From the NCBI RefSeq assembly GCF_010450875.1, contig NZ_CP048422.1, forward strand, positions 3,197,001 to 3,261,000: a DNA stretch of 64,000 nucleotides. The letters run 5' to 3'. The notes beneath the pieces are model-generated. The model saw nothing but the letters and a program-made list of their open reading frames with translations. It had not been told where the DNA came from and made no database searches. The translations under genes and the position numbers were made by a program. Source of the DNA: Sphingomonas insulae (GTDB lineage Bacteria > Pseudomonadota > Alphaproteobacteria > Sphingomonadales > Sphingomonadaceae). Positions 10,609 to 18,545 of the stretch are shown here, piece by piece. Numbering within the stretch: the first letter of the stretch is position 1; every line of letters begins with the position of its first letter.

Positions 10609-11105
10609 AGCGCGATACCCTTGTCCTGGCAATAATAGCGGCAGGCAGCGACCATCTGCGGCGCGATGCCGGGCGTGGCGAGCAGCGTCGCGGGGTCCCA
10701 GATCTCGATATAGTCGAGCGTGCCCCAGAAGAAGGCGTGCGCGCCGATATTGGCGTAGAAGCGCGGAAAGCCAGGCATGATGAAGCGGCCGGAGCCATCG
10801 AACGGCACCGCTTCGCCATTGGCGCCGCCCCGCTTGATGTTGTGATCGACCTTGCCGTCGGCGCCACGCGACAGCGCGACCCGCTCGTTCAATTCACGCT
10901 TCAGTTCGGCGATATAGGCAGGGTCATAGGCGATAAGGCAGGGCTGGTCCTCGTGCGCGGCGATGATGACGGTGCCGCCGTCCTTGCCGTCGGCACGCGG
11001 CGCATTCTCGGCAAGCGTGTGGCGCAACGCGTTGGGGATGGCGACCCGCCCCTTGTCATCGACAAGAGCAAGTCCGCTTCCCTGATAATCGCCCCTTTCC
11101 GACAC
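10605..11105 (-). CDS. mraZ: MraZ, transcriptional regulator of the division and wall cluster
   Basis: MraZ is a ring-forming DNA-binding protein with two AbrB-like repeats that regulates the dcw operon it heads. The 166-residue product shows the first repeat around [13 protein letters not shown] (residues 16-28) and the second around [12 protein letters not shown]. Family members usually have a DxxGR-type turn in each repeat; here these are DDKGR and DGSGR. Translation appears to start at a GTG (11105). Likely operator boxes lie about 130-165 bases upstream (11237-11270). Confidence 0.93.
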   Translation of the reverse strand: MSERGDYQGSGLALVDDKGRVAIPNALRHTLAENAPRADGKDGGTVIIAAHEDQPCLIAYDPAYIAELKRELNERVALSRGADGKVDHNIKRGGANGEAVPFDGSGRFIMPGFPRFYANIGAHAFFWGTLDYIEIWDPATLLATPGIAPQMVAACRYYCQDKGIAL

Positions 11106-11234
11106 GCCCGTCTCGCACCCTGACGCGCACGGCCCACCGTTCGAAAAAGCGGCTTTTCGCCACCCTTCCGGCCCTTTGCAAAACGCAAACGGTGATGCCT
11201 GCCCCGTTGTTACCCTTTGGTATCAACAGCGACT

Positions 11235-11270
11235 TAGGGACGCAACGGGATATTTGGGGACAGCCGGGGA
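11235..11270 (+). promoter_or_regulatory. Four GGGA boxes at 10-base spacing, probable MraZ operator
   Basis: GGGA occurs at 11237, 11247, 11257 and 11267, exactly one per 10 bases, as TAGGGA, ACGGGA, TGGGGA and CGGGGA. Direct repeats of TGGGN at 10-base spacing are the known binding boxes of MraZ in Escherichia coli, and this array lies in the mraZ leader. The boxes read on the plus strand, opposite to mraZ, which differs from the E. coli arrangement as I recall it. The rest of the gene-free stretch 11106-11405 holds nothing I could identify. Confidence 0.6.
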
Positions 11271-11405
11271 AATCACACCCAAAGTCAGGCTAACCGGGCG
11301 GAGATTGTCCTTGTTTCGGAAGTGATGCGCCATCGGCAAGACGGCGGCGATGCGCGGTTTCGCAGCCCGCGTACGAGGCGATCCCCGGATTTCCCCGGAC
11401 GGGAC

Positions 11406-11684
11406 TCATTTCGCTGCCTGCGTATTGCTGGTGGAGGGCGCGACGCCCAGTTCGGCGAGCGGCTCGCCCGAACTGTCGGACGCGGCCGCCGCGCTGGCGT
11501 TGGTCATTGCGATGTCGGCGACGACGTCCGCCTTGGCCGATCCGGCGGTGGCGATCGGTCGTTCACGGGTAGCGGATCCGAGGATGGCGCTGGCGACCGC
11601 GATCAGCAGCACGACGGCGACTAGGCCGATCACGCCGACCTTGATCCGTTGCATCGTCTGGTGAGTGTCTCGCACGGCTCTCAT
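11406..11684 (-). CDS. Small single-span membrane protein, function unknown
   Basis: A 92-residue protein with a short basic N-terminus, one hydrophobic segment (about residues 13-35, VGVIGLVAVVLLIAVASAIL) and an Ala/Ser-rich, probably periplasmic tail. I do not recognise the family. Possible starts are ATG at 11735, 11684 and 11654; 11684 is preferred because it puts a short positively charged stretch before the membrane segment. It lies between the mraZ leader and the cysteine synthase gene, on the same strand as both. Confidence 0.6.
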   Translation of the reverse strand: MRAVRDTHQTMQRIKVGVIGLVAVVLLIAVASAILGSATRERPIATAGSAKADVVADIAMTNASAAAASDSSGEPLAELGVAPSTSNTQAAK

Positions 11685-11744
11685 CTTGCCGCACGGCTGT
11701 AACGCTTCGTCATCCGTTTGTCGAATGCACCCCAACAGAACGAA

Positions 11745-12713
11745 TCAGGACAGTCCCTTCGCCGCCCGCCACTCGGGATCGTACAGCGACGAGAGATAGC
11801 GGAAGCCGGTATCGCACAGGATCGTCGCGATCCGCTTCCTCGGCCCCAGGTGCCGCGCCAGCTGCACCGCGCCGGCGACGTTGATGCCGGACGACAGGCC
11901 CAGGCACAGCCCCTCTTCGTCGAGCAGTCGTCGCACCCATCGATACCCCTCCTGATCCGAGATGCGGAACTGGGTATCGATCGGCGCCCCTTCCAGATTG
12001 GCGGTGATGCGCCCCTGCCCGATGCCCTCCGCTACCGACGAGCCCTCGGACCGCAATTCACCATGAGCGTAATATTCGTAGAGGGCGGCGCCGTGCGGAT
12101 CGCTGAGCGCGATGCACACGCCCTCGTCCTTGGCCTTCAGCCCCAGCCCGACACCCGCGATCGTGCCGCCGGTGCCGGCCGCGCAGGTGAAACCGTCGAT
12201 CCGCCCGTCCATCTGCTGCCAGATCTCCTCGGCGGTGCCGACGATATGCGCACGGCGATTGGCGACGTTGTCGAACTGGTTTGCCCAGATCGCGTTGTCG
12301 CGCTCTTCGGCGATGCGGCGGCTGGTGTGCACGAAGTGGCAGGGGCTGGCATAAGGCGCGGCCGGCACCAGCACCAGTTCGGCGCCGAGCGCGCGCAGCG
12401 TGTCCATCTTTTCCCGGCTCTGCGTTTCCGGCATGACGATGATCGTCCGGTACCCCTTGGCGTTGGCGACCAGCGCCAGGCCGATGCCGGTGTTGCCCGC
12501 CGTGCCCTCGACGATCGTGCCGCCGGGATGGAGCACGCCCCGCGCCTCCGCATCCTCGACGATCGACAGCGCCGCCCGGTCCTTTACAGAGGCACCGGGA
12601 TTGGCGAATTCGCATTTGCCGAAGATGTCGCATCCGGTCGCCTCGCTCGGCCCCTTGAGGCGGACGAGGGGCGTGTTGCCGATGAGGGCCAGCGTGTCGG
12701 GAATCGTATGCAT
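11745..12713 (-). CDS. cysK: Cysteine synthase A-type PLP enzyme
   Basis: A 322-residue fold-type II pyridoxal phosphate enzyme of the O-acetylserine sulfhydrylase family, which makes cysteine from O-acetylserine and sulfide. Motifs seen are GNTPLVRL near the start, the PLP lysine in GASVKDRAA (about residues 40-48), the substrate loop EGTAGNTGIG, and the glycine-rich phosphate loop AAGTGGTIAGVG. The start MHTIPDTLALIGNTP fits homologues; the frame extends 25 codons upstream without similarity. A cystathionine beta-synthase-like role cannot be excluded by eye. Confidence 0.88.
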   Translation of the reverse strand: MHTIPDTLALIGNTPLVRLKGPSEATGCDIFGKCEFANPGASVKDRAALSIVEDAEARGVLHPGGTIVEGTAGNTGIGLALVANAKGYRTIIVMPETQSREKMDTLRALGAELVLVPAAPYASPCHFVHTSRRIAEERDNAIWANQFDNVANRRAHIVGTAEEIWQQMDGRIDGFTCAAGTGGTIAGVGLGLKAKDEGVCIALSDPHGAALYEYYAHGELRSEGSSVAEGIGQGRITANLEGAPIDTQFRISDQEGYRWVRRLLDEEGLCLGLSSGINVAGAVQLARHLGPRKRIATILCDTGFRYLSSLYDPEWRAAKGLS

Positions 12714-12872
12714 AAGCGCTAGATGGCGCGCGCTACCGCCAGCGGCAAGCGAAGCTGCGCTTCGTGGCGGCAAAGTTCGCATCGCCATTCACCGCATTTT
12801 GCGACGCAGTCTCAAATCAATGGGCCATTCGCCTTGACGCTCCGTGCCGCATGCGCGAAGCGTCGCGCCGCT

Positions 12873-13256
12873 ATGAAGAGCCCCTTCCTCCTCTCCGCCA
12901 CCGCCGCGCTGTTCGCGCTGGCTGCCTGCAACTCCAAACCGGCACAGCCCGACGTTCTGGATTCGAACCCAGATCCGATGGCGACCGAGCTTGCCAATCG
13001 CGCGCCGGTCGAACTGCCGCCGTCGATCAAGGCCGACAAGACGTTCCGCTGCAAGGACAATAGCCTGCTCTACGTCACGCTGTTCAACGGCGACAAGCAG
13101 GCGTTCGTGAAGACCAGCCCGACCGGCACCGTCAACCGCCTGACCGCCGAAAAGGCCGGCGACCCGCTCACCGCGGAAGGCTGGAAGCTGACCGGCAACG
13201 CGTCGAACATCACCGTCACCCAGCCCGGCAAGCCGTCGCAGACCTGCAAGTCGTAA
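12873..13256 (+). CDS. Small lipoprotein, possibly MliC-like
   Basis: A 127-residue product with a lipoprotein signal (SATAALFALAACNS, acylated Cys at about residue 18). The mature part has a segment FRCKDNSLLYVTLFNG and a late Cys, which resembles the MliC/PliC fold of periplasmic C-type lysozyme inhibitors. That identification is a guess from a short pattern. The start ATG at 12873 is the one directly before the signal peptide; the frame is open further upstream. A terminator follows 24 bases after the stop. Confidence 0.75.
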   Translation: MKSPFLLSATAALFALAACNSKPAQPDVLDSNPDPMATELANRAPVELPPSIKADKTFRCKDNSLLYVTLFNGDKQAFVKTSPTGTVNRLTAEKAGDPLTAEGWKLTGNASNITVTQPGKPSQTCKS

Positions 13257-13280
13257 CGGATACTTTCCCAGCATGACGAT

Positions 13281-13309
13281 GGCCGGTGGAGCGATCCGCC
13301 GGCCTTTTT
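13281..13309 (+). terminator. Rho-independent terminator after the lipoprotein gene
   Basis: GGCCGG (13281-13286) pairs with CCGGCC (13299-13304), with further pairing inside the loop, and TTTTT follows at 13305-13309. It lies 24 bases after the lipoprotein stop, on the correct strand. Confidence 0.85.
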
Positions 13310-13376
13310 GCTGACCAGGCCTAGTCGGCCCGCCGCCGCATTGCCGCATCGCGACCGGACCGGTACGATCGCGCGC

Positions 13377-14084
13377 ATGGCAACGATCGCGATCTACAGT
13401 TCGAAGGGCGGCGTCGGCAAGACGACGCTGGCGGTCAACCTGGCCTGGTGCGCGGCCACGCTGTCGCGGCGGCGCACCGCCTTGTGGGACCTCGACCCGC
13501 AGGCGGCGAGCAGCTGGATGCTGGGCCGGACGCCGGCGGGCGACCAGGCCCGCGCGATGTTCACCAAGGACAGCAAGGTATCGGCACATGCGCAGCCGAC
13601 CACCGTCGCGGGTCTCGACCTGATCCCCGCCGATACCTCGCTGCGCGACCTCGACCTGCTGCTGCACGACATCGGCAAGCGCCGCCGGCTCGGCCGGCTG
13701 ATCGAGCGGATCGGCGATTACGACCATGTCCTGCTCGACTGCCCCCCCGGCCTGACCGAGACCAGCGAACAGGTGATCCGCGCCGCCGACCTCATCGTCC
13801 TGCCCGTGATCCCGTCGCCGCTGGCACAGCGCGCGGCGGACGAGGTGCTGCGCCACCTGGGCGGCAAGGTGCCGGTGCTGCCGGTGTACACGATGGTCGA
13901 CCGTCGTCGCCGCCTGCACGCCGATGCGGTGGCCGCGCGACCCGATTGGCCGACGATCCCGATGGCGAGCACTGTCGAATCGATGGCCGATCATCGCGCG
14001 CCGGTAGCTACCTTCGCGCCGCGATCGGCCGCAGCGGGTGCGTTCGCGGACCTGTGGAGGGCGATCGAGCGACGGGTCGCCTGA
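13377..14084 (+). CDS. ParA-family ATPase
   Basis: A 235-residue MinD/ParA-type ATPase with the deviant Walker A motif SSKGGVGKTT (residues 8-17), Walker A' WDLDPQ and Walker B VLLDCPPG. It is a single-domain member without an N-terminal helix-turn-helix. There is no parB next to it and no sign of a plasmid or origin, so it is probably an orphan positioning ATPase rather than the chromosomal ParA. The start MATIAIYSSKGG is set by the P-loop position. Confidence 0.88.
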   Translation: MATIAIYSSKGGVGKTTLAVNLAWCAATLSRRRTALWDLDPQAASSWMLGRTPAGDQARAMFTKDSKVSAHAQPTTVAGLDLIPADTSLRDLDLLLHDIGKRRRLGRLIERIGDYDHVLLDCPPGLTETSEQVIRAADLIVLPVIPSPLAQRAADEVLRHLGGKVPVLPVYTMVDRRRRLHADAVAARPDWPTIPMASTVESMADHRAPVATFAPRSAAAGAFADLWRAIERRVA

Positions 14085-14203
14085 AGGTCCCCGGCGGAGA
14101 CTCCCTACATCACCCGATTCGCTGGCCGTCCGCCGTCAAGCGACGGCATGCGCGGTCCGCTGCGCTTGCCAATATCGCATGGCGACGCCACGTTCACCGG
14201 ACG

Positions 14204-14938
14204 ATGGCGATGCTCGACCCGCAACTCGTGCTTGGGGCCTATGCGGTGGGCGTGTTCCCGATGGCCGACCACCGCGACGCGGGCAGCGTCTATTGGGTGG
14301 AACCGCGCACCCGCGCGATCCTGCCGATCGACGGCTTTCGGCTGTCGAAATCGTTGCGCAAGACGATCACCCGCGACCGCTTCCGCGTCACCGCCGATAC
14401 CGCGTTCGAGCGGATGATCCAGCTGTGCGCGGAAAGCGCCGAGGACCGGCCCGAAACCTGGATCAACAGCGATATCGAGCGGGTGTTCACCACACTTCAC
14501 CGGCTGGGATTCGCGCATTCGATCGAATGCTGGGAAGGCGAGGAGCTGGTCGGCGGGCTGTACGGCCTGGCGCTCGGCCGGGCGTTCTTTGGGGAATCGA
14601 TGGTCAGCCGTCGCACCGATGCGTCAAAGGTCGCACTCGCCTGGCTGGTCGCGCGGTTGAAGGCGGGCGGGTTCGAGCTGCTCGATTGCCAGTTCCAGAC
14701 GCCCCACCTCGCCTCGCTGGGCGCGGTGGAGATCGACCGGGCGGATTATTGCGCGTTGCTGGCCGGGGCGCTCGACGGCGGAACCGGCTCGTCCGTATCG
14801 TCGCTGGCTGCGTCGTCGACCGCCGCCGGCGACTTCTTCGCGCTCGAACGGCTCGTTCCCTCACCCCCGCCGAGCGAGGTGGTGTCGGGCCCCGTCGCGG
14901 GCCAGGACATCGTGCAGCTCTTGGTCCAGACGTCGTAG
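14204..14938 (+). CDS. aat: Aat, leucyl/phenylalanyl-tRNA--protein transferase
   Basis: Aat attaches Leu or Phe to proteins with N-terminal Arg or Lys, marking them for ClpS/ClpAP (N-degron pathway). Family features seen are LGAYAVGVFPMAD, YWVEPRTRAILPID, the SLRKTI segment, INSDIERVF, GGLYGLALGRAFFGESM and DCQFQTPHLASLGA. The 244-residue product carries about 50 extra C-terminal residues rich in Ser and Ala. That tail is encoded in the 193-base stretch that also encodes the end of the opposing DUF2155 gene. The start is ATG 14204, or 14210 two codons later. Confidence 0.92.
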   Translation: MAMLDPQLVLGAYAVGVFPMADHRDAGSVYWVEPRTRAILPIDGFRLSKSLRKTITRDRFRVTADTAFERMIQLCAESAEDRPETWINSDIERVFTTLHRLGFAHSIECWEGEELVGGLYGLALGRAFFGESMVSRRTDASKVALAWLVARLKAGGFELLDCQFQTPHLASLGAVEIDRADYCALLAGALDGGTGSSVSSLAASSTAAGDFFALERLVPSPPPSEVVSGPVAGQDIVQLLVQTS

Positions 14939-15420
14939 ACCGGGTGCTGGACGACGTTGAGGCCCGGCCGCTCCTTGAACAGCCAGCCCGAGAACGCGCG
15001 TCGCCAATGCCGGTCGCTGCCGCGCACGTCGAGCTGCACGAAGGCGCCGGTCAGCTGGTCCTGTTCCCATGGTGCGGTATGTTCGCAGGCCCGCAGACGG
15101 ATGATCGCATCGCCGACCCGCACTGCCTGACCCGGTTTCAGCGTCACATCGCGACTGACACCGTTGCGCTTGTTGAGCAGGCCGACGACCGCGACCCGCT
15201 CCGCCATCGGCGTGCCGCCGGTCGGCAGCGCCACGTCGCTGGCTGCCACCGTCTCGATGGTGTCGGCGGCGGCGCCGACACCGGGTGCCAGATCCTGCGC
15301 GACCACGCCTTGCCCGATCGTGTCGGCACGGTGCAGCGCGCGGTAGCCGAGCACCCCCGCCACCACCAGCGCCACCAGCGCCACCAGCAGCACGCCGGCG
15401 GCAAGCCAGCGTCTCGTCAC
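14746..15420 (-). CDS. DUF2155 family membrane-anchored protein
   Basis: A 224-residue product with an N-terminal membrane anchor (about residues 4-28, LAAGVLLVALVALVVAGVLG) and a conserved domain including KPGQAVRVGDAIIRLRACEH, SGWLFKERPGLNVVQHPVYDVW and a late TKSC. This matches the DUF2155 family of alphaproteobacteria, of unknown function. After the domain it has about 45 low-complexity residues (Ser, Ala, Pro, Asp) that lie antisense to the 3' end of aat. The start is the GTG at 15420, overlapping the NDUFA12 stop as GTGA. Confidence 0.88.
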   Translation of the reverse strand: MTRRWLAAGVLLVALVALVVAGVLGYRALHRADTIGQGVVAQDLAPGVGAAADTIETVAASDVALPTGGTPMAERVAVVGLLNKRNGVSRDVTLKPGQAVRVGDAIIRLRACEHTAPWEQDQLTGAFVQLDVRGSDRHWRRAFSGWLFKERPGLNVVQHPVYDVWTKSCTMSWPATGPDTTSLGGGEGTSRSSAKKSPAAVDDAASDDTDEPVPPSSAPASNAQ

Positions 15421-15812
15421 CCTTCGGGCGTCCACGCCTCGTAATCGCCGGTCGCGGCGGCACGCTTGCCGCCCTTTTCCAGCGAGCCCGAGGGGCGATA
15501 GGCGAGCGGGGTACCGGTCATGTTCGGCACCGCCGGCTTTTGCCAGGCCCGGACCGGCGGCAGCGCGCGGTCGGGGATGTCGTCGATATGATGGTGCAGC
15601 CAGCTGAACCAGACCGGCGGCACGCGGCTGGCATCGTTCGCACCCTCGTAGATCACCCAGCGGCGCACCCGGCCACTGCCGTCCTTGCCGCCTTCGTAAT
15701 AGACGTTGCCGAGGTCGTCGGTGCCCATCTGCTTCATGCCGCGCAGGCCATAGAGCATGGTGCCCCACGATGCGCCGTTCCACCAGGTGAAGGGATTGAG
15801 GTTGATGCCCAT
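15417..15812 (-). CDS. NDUFA12-type accessory subunit of NADH:ubiquinone oxidoreductase
   Basis: A 131-residue protein of the NDUFA12 (17.2 kDa / B17.2) family, a supernumerary complex I subunit kept in alphaproteobacteria and mitochondria. Visible family features are TWWNGASWGTMLYGLRG, the DDLGNVYYEG segment, RRWVIYEG, and the C-terminal SWLHHHIDDIPD followed by YRPSGSLEKGGKR. The start ATG 15812 (MGINLNPFTWW) fits the family; upstream frame is rejected. It is translationally coupled to the DUF2155 gene by a 4-base overlap. The nuo operon is not in the window. Confidence 0.92.
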   Translation of the reverse strand: MGINLNPFTWWNGASWGTMLYGLRGMKQMGTDDLGNVYYEGGKDGSGRVRRWVIYEGANDASRVPPVWFSWLHHHIDDIPDRALPPVRAWQKPAVPNMTGTPLAYRPSGSLEKGGKRAAATGDYEAWTPEG

Positions 15813-16155
15813 GATGGTCCTGCGCTTACCCGTGTCTGCCGCCCCCTTCAACCGGGCATCGACGCCATCGTTTGCACCGGATCTGCCGATCGCATCGATA
15901 CCAGGTCGGCGGGACGACTGATGCCGTCGCACGGCCGCGGTGCACGCCCGGATGTCCGTCCGTCAAAGCAATCGATTTTATTTCCGGTCCGTTTCGGAAC
16001 TGATGCGTGGCATTGCGCGATAATGCCGGCATCCAACGCGACCGTATTTCGATTGTAAACCGAACCTGAACGACCCCGTTCAGCCTGCCTCGCCCGGCTT
16101 CCCCTACCGCCGGCCGAGCACCTGATCGTGCAGCCTTTCGACCTGGAGAGACGTG
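15813..16155. other. Divergent intergenic region, no gene seen
   Basis: These 343 bases separate the divergent NDUFA12 and MFS genes and should hold both promoters. Open frames crossing it look like shadows. The one structural element I see is an inverted repeat, CTGAACG/CGTTCAG (16066-16072 and 16077-16083, 4-base spacer), about 75 bases before the MFS gene; it could be an operator. Confidence 0.5.
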
Positions 16156-17421
16156 ATGGCATCTGCGGCGCTTCCGCCCGATACGACCCGGCCGTCGCAC
16201 GGCAAGAAACATGGCAGGCGCGCGCCCACCGGGACGCTGGACGCGCTCAATTTCTTCCTGGCCGACGTCCGCGACGGCTTGGGTCCGTACCTCGCCATCT
16301 ACCTGCTCGTGGTGCGCGGCCCCTCGCACGGCTGGAACGAGGCGACCGTCGGGCTGGTGCTGACCATCGCCGGCATCGTCGGTCTGCTGTCGCAGACGCC
16401 GGCGGGCGGGCTGATCGACCGGGCGAAGAACAAGCCGCGGATCGTCATCGGCGCGGCGCTGCTGGTGACGCTCAGCAGCCTGTCGCTGCCGGTAGTATCG
16501 GGCTTCACCATGGTGACGATCACCCAGTCGATCGCCGCCGCCGCCGGCGCCATCTTCGCCCCCGCCATCTCCGCAATCACGCTGGGGCTGGTCGGGCCGA
16601 AGCTGTTCGCCAAGCGCGTCGGCCGTAACGAAGCGTTCAACCATGCGGGGAACGCCGTGTCGGCCGCGCTCGCCGGCGTCCTTGCCTGGTCGTTCGGCCC
16701 GGTCGTCGTGTTCTGGCTGATGGCCGCGCTCACCGTCGCCAGCGTCATCGTCTCCGCCCGGTTGAACAACGACGACATCGACAATGCGGTGGCACGCGGC
16801 CTCGACTGCGAACCGGACGATGGGTGCGAGGAACCGAGCGGGTGGAAGACTTTGGTCGCGAACCGCCCGCTGATGATCTTCGCCGCCGCCGCCTTCACCT
16901 TCCACCTGGCCAATGCCGCCATGCTCACCTCGGTCAGCCAGCTGCTCGGCCGGACCGTCGGCACCGACAAGGCGACGTAGCTGACCGCGGCCTGCATCGT
17001 CGCGGCGCAGCTGGTGATGGTACCCGTCGCGATCGTCGTCGGGCGCAATACGGAACGCTGGGGGACCAAGCCGATGTTCCTGGTCGCATTCGGGTTCCTC
17101 GCCGCGCGTGGCGCGCTTTACACCATGTCCACCGATCCGTGGTGGCTGGTTGGCGTGCAGGCGCTCGACGGCATCGGTGCCGGCATCTTCGGCGCGCTGT
17201 TCCCGGTGATCGTCGCGGACCTTACCAAGGGTTCGGGGCGGTTCAACGTCAGTCAGGGCGTGGTGTCGAGCGTGTTCGGGCTGGGCGCCGCGCTCTCCGC
17301 GACGCTGGCCGGGTCGATCATCGTGTGGGCCGGGTACAGCGCCGGGTTCCTGACCCTTGCGGGCATCGCCGTCGCCGGTTTCGTCCTTTATCTCACCGCC
17401 ATGCCGGAGACTCACAAGTGA
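16156..17421 (+). pseudogene. MFS transporter interrupted by an in-frame TAG
   Basis: Codons 1-274 (to 16977) and the sequence from 16981 to 17421 form one continuous major facilitator transporter in a single frame, broken only by TAG at 16978-16980. Before the stop are N-terminal MFS features (GLSLP region, GGLIDRAKNK loop between helices 2 and 3, similar to the MFS A-motif). After it come helices 8-12 (including GTKPMFLVAFGFLAARG). No frameshift is needed. The TAG could come from TCG, CAG or GAG by one change. It may be a recent pseudogene, a sequencing error or a suppressed stop. The gene heads an operon with 4-base overlaps. Confidence 0.85.
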
Positions 17422-18545
17422 GCGCCCGCAATACCCTGACCTGGGTCCATGTCGGCGACCTCCACATGGACGAGGCGAACGGCTGGCAGAGCCGCGATCG
17501 GCTCGCCGCGATCGTCGCGGAGGTCAACGACCATGTCGGCGACGCGGCCGATTTCGTCTACCTGCCCGGCGACAACGCCAATCATGCGACGGTCGAACAA
17601 TATCGCGTCATCACCGATACGCTCGCGCCGTTGCGCCTGCCCTATCGGGTCATCCCCGGCGACCATGATTTCGAACTCGGCGACCTGGCGCAGTACGATG
17701 CGGCCTTCCCCGCCGCGCACCGGCCGGAGGTGGAGGTGATCGCCGGCCACCGCTGCATCTTCCTCGACGTCGTGTCGGCGGGTGCGGGCGGTCCCGATTT
17801 CCGACTGACGATGCATCACCGCAACCGCCTGCTGGAAGAACTGGCCCGAGCCGAGGCGGAGGGCCAGCCACCGGTCGTGTTCATGCACGCCTATCCCGGC
17901 GACCTCGTCGCCGATGGCGAGGACATCGCCCGCATCCTGGCCGACGCCCGGGTCGCCTTCGTCGACACCGGCCACACCCATTATAACGAACTGCTCAACG
18001 ATGGCCGGGTCGTCTACGGCGCCACGCGCTCGACCGGAGAGATCGAAGAAGGCGATGGCCGGCCCGGATTCTCGCTTGTCACCATCCACGACCGCGTTGC
18101 CAGCTGGCGGTTCAAGGAGACCGGCGGCGATTGGCCCTTCGCCCAGATCGTCGCACCCGCAGACGTGCGCCTGGTGACGCGCCCCGCCGATCCGGCGCAG
18201 GTCCCGCGCCCCGGCGAGATCGCGATCGTCGCCAAGCTGTTCGGCCGCACCGCCGACCCCGTCACGCTGTCGGTAGACGGCGGCCCCGCGCGGCAGATGA
18301 CGCCCACCGCCGGCACCGCCCTGTGGACCGCCGCCGTCACACTCGATGCCGGCCTGCACCGGATCGTCGTCGGGGTCGGCAGCGACCGCGACACCATCGA
18401 CATGCTCGTGCGCGGCGAGCGGGACATCCCGCGGCGCGGCATGCCGATCGCACCGGGCCGCGACATCCACAGCATCGGCGCCTGGCCCGAACACGGCATC
18501 CACGGCACGCAGCTTGGCCCCAACAAGAACGGGCGGCATTGGTGA
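17418..18545 (+). CDS. Calcineurin-like metallophosphoesterase
   Basis: A 375-residue protein with the dinuclear-metal phosphoesterase motifs in order: VGDLH (Asp14, His16), LPGDNANH, PGDHD in place of the usual GNHE/GNHD, a later MHAYPGD histidine, and GHTHYNE. A C-terminal beta-rich domain of about 120 residues (from VAPADVRLVTRP) follows the catalytic domain. No signal peptide is visible, so it is probably cytoplasmic. The GTG start at 17418 overlaps the MFS stop as GTGA, and the end overlaps the permease start. The substrate is unknown. Confidence 0.88.
   Translation: MSARNTLTWVHVGDLHMDEANGWQSRDRLAAIVAEVNDHVGDAADFVYLPGDNANHATVEQYRVITDTLAPLRLPYRVIPGDHDFELGDLAQYDAAFPAAHRPEVEVIAGHRCIFLDVVSAGAGGPDFRLTMHHRNRLLEELARAEAEGQPPVVFMHAYPGDLVADGEDIARILADARVAFVDTGHTHYNELLNDGRVVYGATRSTGEIEEGDGRPGFSLVTIHDRVASWRFKETGGDWPFAQIVAPADVRLVTRPADPAQVPRPGEIAIVAKLFGRTADPVTLSVDGGPARQMTPTAGTALWTAAVTLDAGLHRIVVGVGSDRDTIDMLVRGERDIPRRGMPIAPGRDIHSIGAWPEHGIHGTQLGPNKNGRHW

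Noticed and set aside
13377..14084. Plasmid or chromosome partition locus
   Set aside because: ParA-type ATPase has no ParB partner, no parS-like repeats and no replication gene nearby.
17014..17421. A separate 135-codon membrane protein
   Set aside because: It is the C-terminal part of the MFS transporter in the same frame, cut off by the TAG at 16978-16980.
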